Assembly: GCA_002733545.1 (NCBI GenBank)
Contig: NVVX01000001.1
Span: 1,074 to 36,965, forward strand
Length of the DNA stretch: 35,892 nt
DNA from: Alkaliphilus sp.
Lineage (GTDB): Bacteria; Bacillota; Clostridia; Peptostreptococcales; NVVX01
Direction: 5' to 3'
A program made the position numbers and the translations under genes. Each line of letters opens with the position of its first letter. Positions within the stretch are counted from its first letter, which is position 1. Shown here piece by piece: positions 24,898-34,053 of this stretch. The notes below the pieces were generated by a model. The model saw only the letters and a program-made list of their open reading frames with translations, had not been told where the DNA came from and made no database searches.

Positions 24898-25785
24898 ATG
24901 GAGTTTAAATCAGGATTTGTTTCAATTATAGGAAGACCTAATGTTGGAAAATCAACACTGATGAATAAGTTGATTGGTGAGAAAATAGCAATTGTTTCTG
25001 ATAAACCACAAACTACTAGAAACAGAATACAGTGCATATATACAGATAATAAATCACAAATAATTTTTTTAGATACACCTGGAATACATAAACCCAACCA
25101 TAAACTTGGTGATTTTATGGTTAAGACAGCGACTAAAACTTTAAAAGAAGTTGACGTCATACTATTTGTAGTTGATGATAGCACTAAAATTGGACCGGGA
25201 GATAGATTTATTATGCAACAATTAGAACAGATAAAGACTCCAATTATTTTAGTAATGAACAAAATCGACTTAATGGCTCAAGAAAGATTTAATATACTGT
25301 ATCAAGAATATTTAGCTTCTGGCATTTTCACAGATATTGTTGGTATATCAGCGAAAGATGGATTAAACCTGACCTCCCTTGTAGACAAAATATTAGCGCA
25401 TTTTGAAGAAGGACCAAAATACTTTCCAGAAGACATGATAACTGATCAACCTGAAAGAGTAATAGTAAGTGAAATTATAAGAGAAAAAGTACTTAACTAT
25501 ATAGAACAAGAAATTCCACATGGAGTAGCGGTTGAAGTAACTCTTATGAAAAAAAGAAAAGACAAAGAAATTATCGATATACACGCAACAATTTATTGCG
25601 AGAAAAAATCACATAAAGGTATAATAATTGGAAAAGAAGGAAGAAAACTTAAAGGGATAGGTAAAAGTGCAAGAATTGATATTGAAAGTTTGCTAGGATC
25701 AAAAATATACCTAGAGCTATGGGTTAAAATCAAAGAAAACTGGAGAAATAATGCTGTGAATTTAAGGGATCTTGGATATAAATAG
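24898..25785 (+). CDS. era: GTPase Era
   Basis: Era is an essential GTPase that binds the 3' end of 16S rRNA during 30S assembly. ATG 24898 is preferred to ATG 24883 because the GGAGGT ribosome site (24885-24890) lies between them. The 295 residues show G1 GRPNVGKST (12-20), the switch I QTTRNRI, G3 DTPG, G4 NKID and the G5 ISAKDG. A C-terminal KH domain follows with KKSHKGIIIGKEGRKLKGIGKSARIDIE. All GTPase motifs are intact. The upstream neighbour is cdd; downstream comes a GC-rich repeat and then recO. Confidence 0.97.
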   Translation: MEFKSGFVSIIGRPNVGKSTLMNKLIGEKIAIVSDKPQTTRNRIQCIYTDNKSQIIFLDTPGIHKPNHKLGDFMVKTATKTLKEVDVILFVVDDSTKIGPGDRFIMQQLEQIKTPIILVMNKIDLMAQERFNILYQEYLASGIFTDIVGISAKDGLNLTSLVDKILAHFEEGPKYFPEDMITDQPERVIVSEIIREKVLNYIEQEIPHGVAVEVTLMKKRKDKEIIDIHATIYCEKKSHKGIIIGKEGRKLKGIGKSARIDIESLLGSKIYLELWVKIKENWRNNAVNLRDLGYK

Positions 25786-25808
25786 CAAAGACGAAGAACA
25801 AGAGGTAT

Positions 25809-25930
25809 GTTGCGGGGACGGTTGCGGGGACGTTTCGTTTGACACGATGTTGCGGGGACGTTTCGTTTGACAGGTTTGGCAGGTAGCAGCTACCCCTGTC
25901 AAACGAAACGTCCCCACGACACCCCGACAC
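25809..25930. repeat. GC-rich palindromic intergenic repeat (GGGGACGTTTCGTTTGACA family)
   Basis: GGGGACGTTTCGTTTGACA occurs as two direct copies (25826-25844 and 25854-25872) and one perfect inverted copy, TGTCAAACGAAACGTCCCC (25897-25915). An extra TGTTGCGGGGACG fragment sits at 25809. The centre holds a second small hairpin, GGTAG (25882-25886) with CTACC (25890-25894), so the whole can fold as a long cruciform or RNA hairpin with a 19-bp outer stem. It is far richer in GC than the flanking genes. It resembles REP/MITE-like elements that carry GGGGACG motifs in Firmicutes. No transposase is nearby and no clear target-site duplication is seen. Confidence 0.85.
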
Positions 25931-26017
25931 CTTGTGTGAATCACTTTGTTTGTTTATCCAGTGGGAACCTGCAGAACTGGTGCAAATAAAAAAACGTGAC
26001 AATACGGAGAAAAAAAT

Positions 26018-26764
26018 ATGCTGATCAAAACAGAAGGATTTGTAATAAAAAATATAAAATATTCGGAGCATGACAGCATTGTAACTATATTTACACGTGA
26101 GCTTGGCAAAGTAACTGCTATAGCAAAAGGTGTAAGAAGGCCTAAGAGTAAAATGAGAGCTGGAATTCAACCCTTTAGCTATAGTGAATTTGTACTATAT
26201 AAAGGTAGGAATCTATACACAGTTAATCAGTGCGACTCAATAGAAATATTTTACTCGCTACGAGAAGACTTATTTAAATTATCATATGCTTCATATTTAT
26301 TAGAATTAATAGGAGCAGTTATTATAGAAGAACAAACTAATAATAGATTGTTTAACCTACTAGGAAAGGCTCTGTACATGTTAAAGAAAAAAGATATTGA
26401 GATAAATACCATAGTAAGAACTTTTGAGCTGCAGTTTTTAGAATTTTCTGGTCTAAGTCCAAATATTACTTCGTGCGTAGAATGTGGAAGTGAAGAAATT
26501 ACTTCACATAGATTTAGTAATAGAGAAGGAGGACTACTTTGTGAACAATGCGTAGATAGGGATAGAGGAGCAGTTGAGGTTTCAAAACACACGATAAGAC
26601 TAGCGAACTATTTATTAAATGCAGATATAAAAAAAATAACAAAACTTAAAATAAGCGAATTTCTAAATAACGACTTAAGTAAAATAACAAGAAGATATAT
26701 TTTAGAACATACTAACGTGTACGAATTTAAGAGTTTGAAAATTCTTGAGGGACTTGCTAAGTAA
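26018..26764 (+). CDS. recO: DNA repair protein RecO
   Basis: RecO is the recombination mediator of the RecFOR pathway: it anneals single strands and helps load RecA on SSB-coated DNA. The 248 residues comprise the N-terminal OB fold ([28 protein letters not shown], then [19 protein letters not shown]), a helical domain, and a zinc finger with CVEC and CEQC. The family landmark [13 protein letters not shown] precedes the zinc finger. The start ATG 26018 has a GGAG site. It lies after era as in Bacillus, although a 232-base gap with a repeat element separates them here, so its promoter may lie in that gap. Confidence 0.95.
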   Translation: MLIKTEGFVIKNIKYSEHDSIVTIFTRELGKVTAIAKGVRRPKSKMRAGIQPFSYSEFVLYKGRNLYTVNQCDSIEIFYSLREDLFKLSYASYLLELIGAVIIEEQTNNRLFNLLGKALYMLKKKDIEINTIVRTFELQFLEFSGLSPNITSCVECGSEEITSHRFSNREGGLLCEQCVDRDRGAVEVSKHTIRLANYLLNADIKKITKLKISEFLNNDLSKITRRYILEHTNVYEFKSLKILEGLAK

Positions 26765-26889
26765 AGATTGGAGGCTGTTTGCCTAGTTGTGATTTTTTTA
26801 GGCGAAAGATTATTAATAGACCGGTTTTAGAGTATACTACTACGTGAAGGATGTTTTATATATATGATATTGAGAAGGAGAGAGAAAAT

Positions 26890-27339
26890 ATGGACATTAA
26901 TTTAGAAAGTATTGATATTATTAGAGAACGAGCAGGTGTATCTTATAAAAAAGCAAAAGAGGCTATTGAACAAACTAATGGTAATATTGTAGATGCTCTA
27001 ATTTTTTTAGAAGAAGTAGTAGATGAAAAGAAATGGAGCGAATCTGTTGGAGAGATAGGAAATGACATAATAGGAAAAATAAAAGAATTAGCTAAGAAGG
27101 GAAATGTTACGAGAATCATAATTAAAAAAGAAGGAGATGTGTTATTAAATATTCCTGTTACTGCAGGTGCAATTGGAATTGTACTAGCGCCTATTGCATC
27201 TATAGTAGGTGTTTCAGCAGCTATTTTGGCGAAAATGACAGTAGAGATAGTAACTAAAGATGGTGAAATTGTTAATATCAATAAATTCACTAGCGCCAAA
27301 AATGAGAATAATGGGATAAACAATGAGGAAGTAGATTAG
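26890..27339 (+). CDS. UBA-like plus DUF4342 protein
   Basis: The protein has 149 residues from ATG 26890. A longer in-frame start at 26851 is rejected because AAGGAGAG sits between the two starts. The N-terminus (about 1-45) is a UBA/TS-N-like three-helix bundle: IDIIRERAGVSYKKAKEAIEQTNGNIVDALIFLEE, as in elongation factor Ts. The rest matches DUF4342: a KKGNVTRIIIKKEG strand pair, then a hydrophobic stretch (about 85-120, VTAGAIGIVLAPIASIVGVSAAILAKM) that may enter the membrane. The function is unknown. It lies between recO and the glyS T-box. TATACT near 26833 could be its -10. Confidence 0.85.
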   Translation: MDINLESIDIIRERAGVSYKKAKEAIEQTNGNIVDALIFLEEVVDEKKWSESVGEIGNDIIGKIKELAKKGNVTRIIIKKEGDVLLNIPVTAGAIGIVLAPIASIVGVSAAILAKMTVEIVTKDGEIVNINKFTSAKNENNGINNEEVD

Positions 27340-27356
27340 AGAAGGTAAAAAATGTG

Positions 27357-27385
27357 TTGACAAACAGCTACCTCTTTGTTAAAAT
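27357..27385 (+). promoter_or_regulatory. Promoter of the glyS T-box transcript
   Basis: TTGACA (27357-27362), a 17-base spacer and TAAAAT (27380-27385) form a strong vegetative promoter. It starts 17 bases after the DUF4342 stop codon and directly precedes the T-box leader. Confidence 0.75.
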
Positions 27386-27391
27386 TATTAA

Positions 27392-27591
27392 TAATTATAT
27401 ACTTGAGCAATGAAGAAGAAAAGTAGTTAGAATATGTTGTTTTAGAGAGTCGAGTGCGGTGTAAACTTGATACAACTTACTAACGAAAGGAAATTCTGAG
27501 CTTATCCTTTGAGTGGACACAAAGTGTCAACGAGGGTGGAACCGCGGAAGATCAATCTTTCGTCCCTGTTATGTGGATGAAGGATTTTTTT
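27392..27591 (+). promoter_or_regulatory. Glycine T-box riboswitch with transcription attenuator
   Basis: The invariant T-box AGGGTGGAACCGCGG lies at 27533-27547. In the antiterminator, AGGG (27533-27536) pairs with CCCT (27564-27567), and CGGAAGA pairs with TCTTTCG around the TGGA bulge that meets the tRNA acceptor end. The competing terminator pairs ATCTTTCGTCC (27555-27565) with GGATGAAGGAT (27575-27585) and runs into seven T. Stem I shows AGTAG on its 5' side, the AGAGAG motif, and GTTGT/ACAAC and GTTAG/CTAAC helices. GGA (27489-27491), in the 3' side of the specifier loop, is my candidate glycine specifier codon. Uncharged tRNA-Gly would switch glyS on. Confidence 0.93.
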
Positions 27592-27617
27592 GTTATTTAT
27601 AATTGGAGGAGATAATT

Positions 27618-29006
27618 TTGAAAACAGAAAAAACGATGGATAAAATTGTAGCCCTAGCTAAATCAAGAGGTTTTGTATTTCCAGGCTCGGAAATATACGG
27701 AGGTCTTGCTAACACATGGGATTATGGACCGCTAGGTACTGAACTTAAAAAAAATATTAAAAAAGCATGGTGGAAAAAGTTTGTTCAACAAAGTCCATAT
27801 AACGTGGGGTTAGACAGCGCAATACTTATGAACCCACAAACATGGGTTGCTTCGGGGCATGTGGGCGGTTTTAGTGACCCTTTAATGGACTGCAAGAAAT
27901 GTAAATCTAGATTTAGAGCAGACAAACTAATTGAAGAACATGCTCATAAAAAGGGTAAAGAAGTAATAGTCGATGGATGGGATAGCGGTGCAATGGAAGA
28001 ATATATTACAGATAAGGCGATTAAATGCCCAACTTGTGGGGTAATCGATTTTACAGGTATTAGACAGTTTAACCTTATGTTTAAGACATCTCAAGGGGTA
28101 ACAGCAGATTCAAGCAAAGATATTTATCTTAGACCAGAAACAGCTCAGGGAATATTTGTTAACTTTAAAAATGTCCAAAGAACATCCAGAAAAAGAGTTC
28201 CATTTGGAATCGCCCAAATAGGTAAAGCTTTTAGAAATGAAATTACACCTGGAAATTTTATTTTTAGAACTAGAGAATTTGAACAAATGGAATTAGAGTT
28301 TTTCTGCAAGCCAGGAGAAGATATTAAGTGGTATGAATATTGGTCGAAATTCTGTAAAGAATGGGTACTTAACCTTGGAGTTGATGAAAAAAGCATTAGA
28401 ATGAGAGAACACTCAGAAGACGAGCTTTCACACTATAGTAATGCAACAGTAGATATTGAATTTGAATTCCCATTTGGCTGGGGAGAAATATGGGGAATTG
28501 CTGACAGAACAGATTTTGACTTAAAACAACATGCAGAGCATGCAGGGGTAGACTTTGCATATCAAGATCCTATTACCAATGAAAAATTTGTCCCATATTG
28601 TATTGAACCTTCTGTAGGTGTAGACAGGCTTGCTTTAATGTTCTTAGTAGATGCTTACACTGAAGAAATTATTGACGAAAAAGAAAGCAGAGTTGTACTT
28701 AAGCTTCATCCGGAATTAGCTCCTTTTAAAGCTGCAATATTTCCATTAACTAAGAAATTAAAGGAAAACGCTATAGAAATATATAATAAACTATCAGAAA
28801 AATTCATGGTAGAGTACGACGATGCAGGCAGTATTGGCAAGCGATATAGAAGACATGATGAAATTGGCACACCATTTTGTATTACTTTTGATTATGATTC
28901 ACTAGAAGATAACTGCGTTACAATAAGACATAGAGATACAATGGAGCAAGAGAGAGTTGAGATCTCCAAACTTGAAGGATACCTAGAGAACAAAATGAAG
29001 TATTAA
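27618..29006 (+). CDS. glyS: Glycyl-tRNA synthetase, single-chain (alpha2) type
   Basis: This class II enzyme charges tRNA-Gly. A TTG at 27603 overlaps the GGAGGAG site, so TTG 27618, six bases after it, is preferred (462 residues). ATG 27636 is a less likely alternative. Landmarks are [23 protein letters not shown] (motif 1 region), the zinc-binding cysteine pairs CKKC and [47 protein letters not shown] (motif 2) and [13 protein letters not shown] (motif 3), then the anticodon domain. This is the eukaryote/archaeal-like alpha2 form rather than the GlyQ+GlyS form of Bacillus subtilis. It is controlled by the T-box upstream and followed after 39 bases by the PPDK regulator. Confidence 0.95.
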   Translation: MKTEKTMDKIVALAKSRGFVFPGSEIYGGLANTWDYGPLGTELKKNIKKAWWKKFVQQSPYNVGLDSAILMNPQTWVASGHVGGFSDPLMDCKKCKSRFRADKLIEEHAHKKGKEVIVDGWDSGAMEEYITDKAIKCPTCGVIDFTGIRQFNLMFKTSQGVTADSSKDIYLRPETAQGIFVNFKNVQRTSRKRVPFGIAQIGKAFRNEITPGNFIFRTREFEQMELEFFCKPGEDIKWYEYWSKFCKEWVLNLGVDEKSIRMREHSEDELSHYSNATVDIEFEFPFGWGEIWGIADRTDFDLKQHAEHAGVDFAYQDPITNEKFVPYCIEPSVGVDRLALMFLVDAYTEEIIDEKESRVVLKLHPELAPFKAAIFPLTKKLKENAIEIYNKLSEKFMVEYDDAGSIGKRYRRHDEIGTPFCITFDYDSLEDNCVTIRHRDTMEQERVEISKLEGYLENKMKY

Positions 29007-29045
29007 CACTTTGAATGTTAGCTTTGAATAATAAAGGAGGAGAAT

Positions 29046-29879
29046 ATGAGCAAAGAGAGATTAATTATTTATATTATATCTGACTCAATCGGTGAAACGG
29101 CGGAACAAGTAGCAAAAGCAGGTATAAGTCAGTTTGATTTTACAAATTACGAAATAAGAAGATACCCACATATGACCGATAAAATACAATTAACGGAAAT
29201 TATAGATAGAGCTAAAGATGAAAATGCTTTAATAATATTTACAATGGTAGTAAACGAACTCTCTGAGTATATTACAGATGCTTGTAGTCATTATGACATT
29301 CCTTATATTGACGTAATGTCGCCAGTAATATACTCAATGAGCCATGCATTGCAAATGACTCCAAAAAAAGAAGCAGGGTTACATAGAAAGCTAGATGCAA
29401 CATATTTTAGAAGAATTGCGGCAATAGAATTTGCTGTTAAATATGATGATGGAAAAGACCCACGAGGGCTAAAAAAAGCAGACTTAATATTGGTAGGAAT
29501 CTCCAGAACTTCCAAAACACCTCTTAGCATGTACTTGGCGCATAAAAAGATTAAAGTCGCTAACGTACCACTGGTTCCAGAAGTTCAACTTGCCAAAGAA
29601 CTACTTGAAGTCAATCCTAAAAAAATTATCGGATTAACAACTGATCCTGTGAAATTAACACAAATAAGGCAAGAAAGATTGAAAGCTCTAGGGTTAAAAC
29701 AAGAAGCTAATTATGCAAGCATGGAACGAATTTTAGAAGAAATGGACTATTCAGAAAAAGTAATGAAAAGATTGAATTGCCCAGTAATTGATGTATCAAC
29801 AAAAGCTGTTGAAGAAAGTGCAAGCATAATTATGGAGATACTAAGAGAAATAGGATATGAAATTAAGAATAGCAAATAA
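29046..29879 (+). CDS. yqfL: Pyruvate, phosphate dikinase regulatory protein (DUF299/YqfL)
   Basis: This bifunctional ADP-dependent kinase and Pi-dependent pyrophosphorylase switches PPDK off and on by acting on a threonine next to the catalytic histidine. Its 277 residues begin with IYIISDSIGETAEQVAKA and contain the P-loop GISRTSKT (151-158), followed by PLSMYLAHK and KIIGLTTDPVKLTQIRQERL, and YASMERILEEMDYSEKVM, all family signatures. ATG 29046 follows AAGGAGG. The gene lies directly before ppdK, its predicted target, which supports the PPDK rather than PEP-synthase version of the family. It stands in the same place as yqfL in Bacillus (after glyS, before dnaG). Confidence 0.95.
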   Translation: MSKERLIIYIISDSIGETAEQVAKAGISQFDFTNYEIRRYPHMTDKIQLTEIIDRAKDENALIIFTMVVNELSEYITDACSHYDIPYIDVMSPVIYSMSHALQMTPKKEAGLHRKLDATYFRRIAAIEFAVKYDDGKDPRGLKKADLILVGISRTSKTPLSMYLAHKKIKVANVPLVPEVQLAKELLEVNPKKIIGLTTDPVKLTQIRQERLKALGLKQEANYASMERILEEMDYSEKVMKRLNCPVIDVSTKAVEESASIIMEILREIGYEIKNSK

Positions 29880-29900
29880 TACGTTTCAGTAATTTAGAAA

Positions 29901-29922
29901 AATAATCTAATAGAAGATTATT
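29901..29922. repeat. Perfect 8-bp inverted repeat before ppdK
   Basis: AATAATCT (29901-29908) and AGATTATT (29915-29922) flank the 6-base loop AATAGA. No T-run follows, so it is not a standard terminator. It could be an operator or mRNA-processing hairpin between yqfL and ppdK, or chance in AT-rich sequence. Confidence 0.45.
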
Positions 29923-30005
29923 AGAGAAAACCTAGTATGTATTGTGAAAAAATCAGATCTACAGTTTAGAAAGTGGTATGAAAAAAAGTTGAAGGAGTGT
30001 CCACT

Positions 30006-32627
30006 GTGAAAAAATTTGTTTATGATTTTAACGAAGGAAACTTATCACTTAAACCTTTGCTCGGAGGTAAAGGTGCTGGACTTGCTGAAATGACATCTAT
30101 AGGACTGCCAGTGCCTTTCGGATTTACAATAACCACTAAAGCGAGTAACGAATTTATAGAACAAGGCAATCTATTATGGGGTGAATTAAAGGCAGAAATT
30201 TTTCAGCATTTAGCAAAGCTAGAAGAACATACATCTAAGAAATTTGGGGGAAAACAAAATCCTCTATTAGTATCTGTACGGTCTGGTTCTGTGATTTCAA
30301 TGCCAGGCATGATGGACACAATATTAAATTTAGGAATGAATGATGAAACTGTTGAAGCGATTGCTTCGCGTACTAATAATGAATGCTTTGCATACGACAG
30401 TTATAGAAGGTTCATTCAAATGTATGCAGACGTAGTCTTAGGAGTTGCAAAATATAAGTTTGAGAACATATTAAGTAAGGTTAAATTGGAAAGTAATATT
30501 TCGCATGATTCGGAGCTATCTGTAGAGAATCTAAAAAAAATAGTTAATGAATATAAGAAAACTATTATCAAAGAAACTAAGATAAGATTTCCACAAGACG
30601 TTAAAGAACAACTACTATTGGCAATTGAAGCTGTTTTCAAATCATGGGAAAACCCACGTGCTAAGATTTACAGAAAAATCAACGATATTCCTGATAATTT
30701 AGGAACAGCTGTGAATATTCAATCGATGGTATTTGGAAACATGGGAGAAACTTCGGGAACAGGAGTTGCGTTTACAAGAAATCCGTCAACTGGAGAAAAA
30801 AAATTATTTGGAGAGTTTTTGATTAATGCACAAGGGGAAGACGTCGTAGCAGGTATACGAACTCCAAATAAGATAGAACAGTTAAAAGGTATAATGCCAA
30901 AAGCATATAATGAATTTCAAAAGATTGCAAGTTTGTTAGAAGAACATTATAAAGAGATGCAAGATATTGAATTTACAATAGAAAATAGCAAGTTATATAT
31001 TTTGCAAACTAGAACAGGAAAGAGAGCAACGGCGGCAGCTATAAAGATAGCTGCAGATATGGTTGAAGAAGGACTTATTAGCCAAAAAGAAGCTATATTT
31101 AAAGTTGAGCCTGCACAATTAGATCAACTGCTGCATCCATCGTTTGACAAAGAAGAACTTAACAAGCAAAAAATCTTAACAACGGGGCTAGGGGCGTCGC
31201 CAGGTGCTGCTTCAGGCAAAATATTCTTTAACTCAAAAAATGCTGTAAAGGCGCACGAAGCGGGAGAAAGAATAATATTAGTTAGACAAGAAACATCGCC
31301 CGAAGACATTGAAGGAATGTCGGTTTCAGAAGGGATACTTACTGCAAGAGGAGGCATGACTTCACATGCTGCTGTTGTGGGTCGAGGGATGGGGAAATGT
31401 TGTATAGTAGGTGCAGGAAAAATTAATGTTGACGAAGAAAGCGGACTCTTTCGAGTGGGTGAAATAACAGTCAGAGAAGGCGAAGAGATTTCATTAGATG
31501 GTGAAAAAGGGAATGTTTATTTAGGCAAAATCCCTACCACAAAACCAAAGCTAGCAGGAGATTTCGATAAATTTATGAGTTGGGCTGATAGTTTTAGAAA
31601 AATGGGAGTGAGAGCAAATGCAGATACCCCAAAAGATGCGAATCAAGCTTTAGAATTTGGGGCTGAAGGCATTGGACTATGCAGAACTGAGCATATGTTT
31701 TTTGAATCTAATAGGATTGACTCAGTAAGAGAAATGATATTAGCGCAAACAGCAGATGACCGACAGCAAGCGTTAAGTAAATTATTGCCAATGCAAAGAG
31801 AAGATTTTATTGCCATATTCAAAATAATGAAAGAACTACCAGTGACAGTAAGACTGTTAGACCCTCCATTGCACGAGTTTTTGCCACAATCAAAAAAAGA
31901 AATAGAAGAGCTAGCTAAAAATTTGAATGTGACACAAAGAGTACTAAAAGAGACAATGAATTCATTATTAGAAGTAAATCCAATGTTAGGACATAGAGGT
32001 TGCAGATTAGCAATAAGTTACCCTGAAATATACGCAATGCAAGTAAGGGCAATTATGGAAGCAGCAGTATATGTAAAAAAACATGAAAATATCAACGTAA
32101 AACCTGAAATTATGGTCCCTTTAGTTGGAGAAGTGAAAGAATTTCAATTTATTAAGAAAGCTATCATTAATATTGCAAATGAGATTTTAGAAAAAGAGAA
32201 ATGTGAAATAGAATATTTAATAGGTACTATGATAGAAGTTCCAAGAGCAGCCCTAGTTGCAGATGAAATAGCAAAAGAAGCAGATTTTTTCTCAATTGGA
32301 ACAAATGATTTAACGCAAATGACATACGGTTTTTCAAGAGATGATGCAGGAGCATTTATTAGAGAATACATCAATAAAGGAATACTTGAAAATGATCCAT
32401 TTCAGTCAATAGATCAAAAAGGTGTAGGTAAATTGATGGAAATAGCAGTAAAACTAGGGAAAAAAATAAGACCAAATCTAAAGATTGGTATATGCGGAGA
32501 ACACGGAGGAGAACCAAAATCTATTGAGTTTTGCAAAAAATTAGGACTAGATTATGTATCATGTTCACCTTATCGAATTATTATTGCAAGATTAGCATCT
32601 GCTCAAGCTGAAGCAAGATACACTTAA
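30006..32627 (+). CDS. ppdK: Pyruvate, phosphate dikinase
   Basis: This enzyme interconverts pyruvate, ATP and Pi with PEP, AMP and PPi, and often acts in the glycolytic direction in anaerobic Clostridia. GTG 29997 overlaps the AAGGAG site, so GTG 30006 is preferred (873 residues, normal length). The three parts are visible. The first is the ATP-grasp domain (LLGGKGAGLAEMTSIGLPVPFGFTI, SVRSGSVISMPGMMDTILNLG). The swivelling phosphohistidine domain carries GGMTSHAAVVGRGMG, with catalytic H454 and the regulatory T452. The PEP-binding TIM barrel has GLCRTEHMFFE and CGEHGG with C830. The adjacent yqfL product is expected to modify T452. A strong terminator follows. Confidence 0.97.
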   Translation: MKKFVYDFNEGNLSLKPLLGGKGAGLAEMTSIGLPVPFGFTITTKASNEFIEQGNLLWGELKAEIFQHLAKLEEHTSKKFGGKQNPLLVSVRSGSVISMPGMMDTILNLGMNDETVEAIASRTNNECFAYDSYRRFIQMYADVVLGVAKYKFENILSKVKLESNISHDSELSVENLKKIVNEYKKTIIKETKIRFPQDVKEQLLLAIEAVFKSWENPRAKIYRKINDIPDNLGTAVNIQSMVFGNMGETSGTGVAFTRNPSTGEKKLFGEFLINAQGEDVVAGIRTPNKIEQLKGIMPKAYNEFQKIASLLEEHYKEMQDIEFTIENSKLYILQTRTGKRATAAAIKIAADMVEEGLISQKEAIFKVEPAQLDQLLHPSFDKEELNKQKILTTGLGASPGAASGKIFFNSKNAVKAHEAGERIILVRQETSPEDIEGMSVSEGILTARGGMTSHAAVVGRGMGKCCIVGAGKINVDEESGLFRVGEITVREGEEISLDGEKGNVYLGKIPTTKPKLAGDFDKFMSWADSFRKMGVRANADTPKDANQALEFGAEGIGLCRTEHMFFESNRIDSVREMILAQTADDRQQALSKLLPMQREDFIAIFKIMKELPVTVRLLDPPLHEFLPQSKKEIEELAKNLNVTQRVLKETMNSLLEVNPMLGHRGCRLAISYPEIYAMQVRAIMEAAVYVKKHENINVKPEIMVPLVGEVKEFQFIKKAIINIANEILEKEKCEIEYLIGTMIEVPRAALVADEIAKEADFFSIGTNDLTQMTYGFSRDDAGAFIREYINKGILENDPFQSIDQKGVGKLMEIAVKLGKKIRPNLKIGICGEHGGEPKSIEFCKKLGLDYVSCSPYRIIIARLASAQAEARYT

Positions 32628-32674
32628 ATTGCTGTGTTACGTATTTAATGTTTAAACAGACACGTATAAAACTT

Positions 32675-32700
32675 AAAAAGAGCGTATGCTCTTTTTTTTT
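32675..32700 (+). terminator. Rho-independent terminator after ppdK
   Basis: AAAAAGAGC (32675-32683) and GCTCTTTTT (32688-32696) enclose a GTAT loop, and the T-run continues to 32700. The A-run on the 5' side means it could also work on the other strand. Confidence 0.85.
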
Positions 32701-32813
32701 GTAATACTTTTGTAAGCAAAATGTAATAGAAAAAATGTTCGATTTTTAAAGGGTTATTGTTTTTAATATAGAATATAGATATATCTCGTATTGAGAGAAG
32801 GTGAGTCTAATCT

Positions 32814-33827
32814 ATGAGTAAAAATTTAAGGGAACTTACAGAAACTCTTGAAGCTAGTAGTTTAGCTGCATATGCACAGCTAAGTACAATGACTAAGGGA
32901 AGAAGAAAAAATGAAGAACTATGTGATATACGTACTGAGTTTCAACGCGATCGTGACAGAATTATTCATTCTAAGTCTTTTAGAGCATTAATAGGAAAGA
33001 CGCAAGTATTTATTGTTAAGGACGATTTTTTTAGAACAAGGTTAACGCATACGTTAGAAGTAAGCCAAATAGCAAGAACTATTGCCAGATCGCTAAGGTT
33101 AAACGAAGACTTAATTGAAGCGATAGCACTAGGGCACGACCTTGGGCATACATGCTTTGGACATAGTGGAGAAGAGGTGCTAGATAAGATAAATGGTGGG
33201 TTTCATCATAACGAACAAAGCCTTAGAGTTGTGGATATGCTGGAGCGTGATGGAAGAGGTTTAAATCTGACACATGAGGTGCGAGATGGTATACTCAATC
33301 ATACTGGAAGTAGAGTGCCTTTAACTATGGAAGGAAAACTAGTCAGAATTGTAGATCGTATTACCTACCTTTGTCATGATATACAAGACAGCATTAATGC
33401 GCAAATATTATGTTCATCAAAAATTCCAAAACACATCATAAATGCATTGGGAGACTCACATAGCAAAAAAGTTAACACATTTGTTGTAGATATTGTTGAA
33501 GAAACTTCAAAGCAGATGCTTAAAGGGAATGAGGCGCAAATATATCAAAGCGAATTTTTGAATGAAATCATGCATGATTTGAGAGTCTTTATGTTTGAAA
33601 ATGTGTACAATGGTAATATTTGCTTAAAAGAAAAAGAGAAAGCAACTTTTATTGTAAGTGCAATATATGACTATTTACTTGATAAACCTGAAGAGCTACC
33701 TAAAGAATATTATGTAATGATAAATAACAACACAAGAAGAAGAGTAATCACAGATTATATAGCTAGCTTAACAGATTCTCGCGCGATTAAATTATTTCAA
33801 CAAATTTTTATCCCATCACCAAACTAA
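32814..33827 (+). CDS. dgt: dGTPase-like HD-domain triphosphohydrolase
   Basis: This 337-residue metal-dependent HD protein probably hydrolyses dNTPs to nucleosides and triphosphate. Visible motifs are REFQRDRDRI-like TEFQRDRDRIIHSKSFRAL, KTQVF, RTRLTHTLEVSQIART with H79, and ALGHDLGHTCFGHSGE with the metal pair H108-D109. YLCHDIQDSI later in the chain supplies the last HD residues. It is of the short type (family members in Proteobacteria are about 500 residues), so the exact substrate and allosteric control are uncertain. ATG 32814 has GAAGGTGAG upstream. It has its own transcription unit after the ppdK terminator and precedes dnaG, a common arrangement in Clostridia. Confidence 0.9.
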   Translation: MSKNLRELTETLEASSLAAYAQLSTMTKGRRKNEELCDIRTEFQRDRDRIIHSKSFRALIGKTQVFIVKDDFFRTRLTHTLEVSQIARTIARSLRLNEDLIEAIALGHDLGHTCFGHSGEEVLDKINGGFHHNEQSLRVVDMLERDGRGLNLTHEVRDGILNHTGSRVPLTMEGKLVRIVDRITYLCHDIQDSINAQILCSSKIPKHIINALGDSHSKKVNTFVVDIVEETSKQMLKGNEAQIYQSEFLNEIMHDLRVFMFENVYNGNICLKEKEKATFIVSAIYDYLLDKPEELPKEYYVMINNNTRRRVITDYIASLTDSRAIKLFQQIFIPSPN

Positions 33828-34024
33828 CTTATAACTATTCACCTACACCGGATTTATGGTTGATTATTATTTGGAGATTCTGCATGATATTTTCAAAAAA
33901 ATTTGAGATAATAGAAGGAAAAGCATATAGTTTGTCGAATTATAAGACAAGATCAAAAAAATATAAGTTTTTTCTTTAAGAGTTATCGCTAATTTGTTGG
34001 TTATTGGATAAATAGAAAAAAGAG

Positions 34025-34030
34025 TATAAT
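34025..34030 (+). promoter_or_regulatory. Possible -10 element of the dnaG transcript
   Basis: TATAAT lies 24 bases before the dnaG GTG start, in the 226-base gap after dgt. No convincing -35 is seen at 16-19 bases (TTATTG at 34001 is the nearest). The rest of the gap is AT-rich without recognisable features. Confidence 0.3.
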
Positions 34031-34053
34031 TACTCAATTTAAAGGTGGTAAAA

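Noticed and set aside
25809-25930. Possible CRISPR-like array
   Set aside because: The direct copies are too few and their spacing is irregular and too short; one copy is inverted, and no cas genes are present.
25730-26170. Minus-strand open frame of 146 codons across the era-recO gap
   Set aside because: It runs through the palindromic repeat and into era and recO on the opposite strand; its protein is low in conserved features and has no ribosome site.
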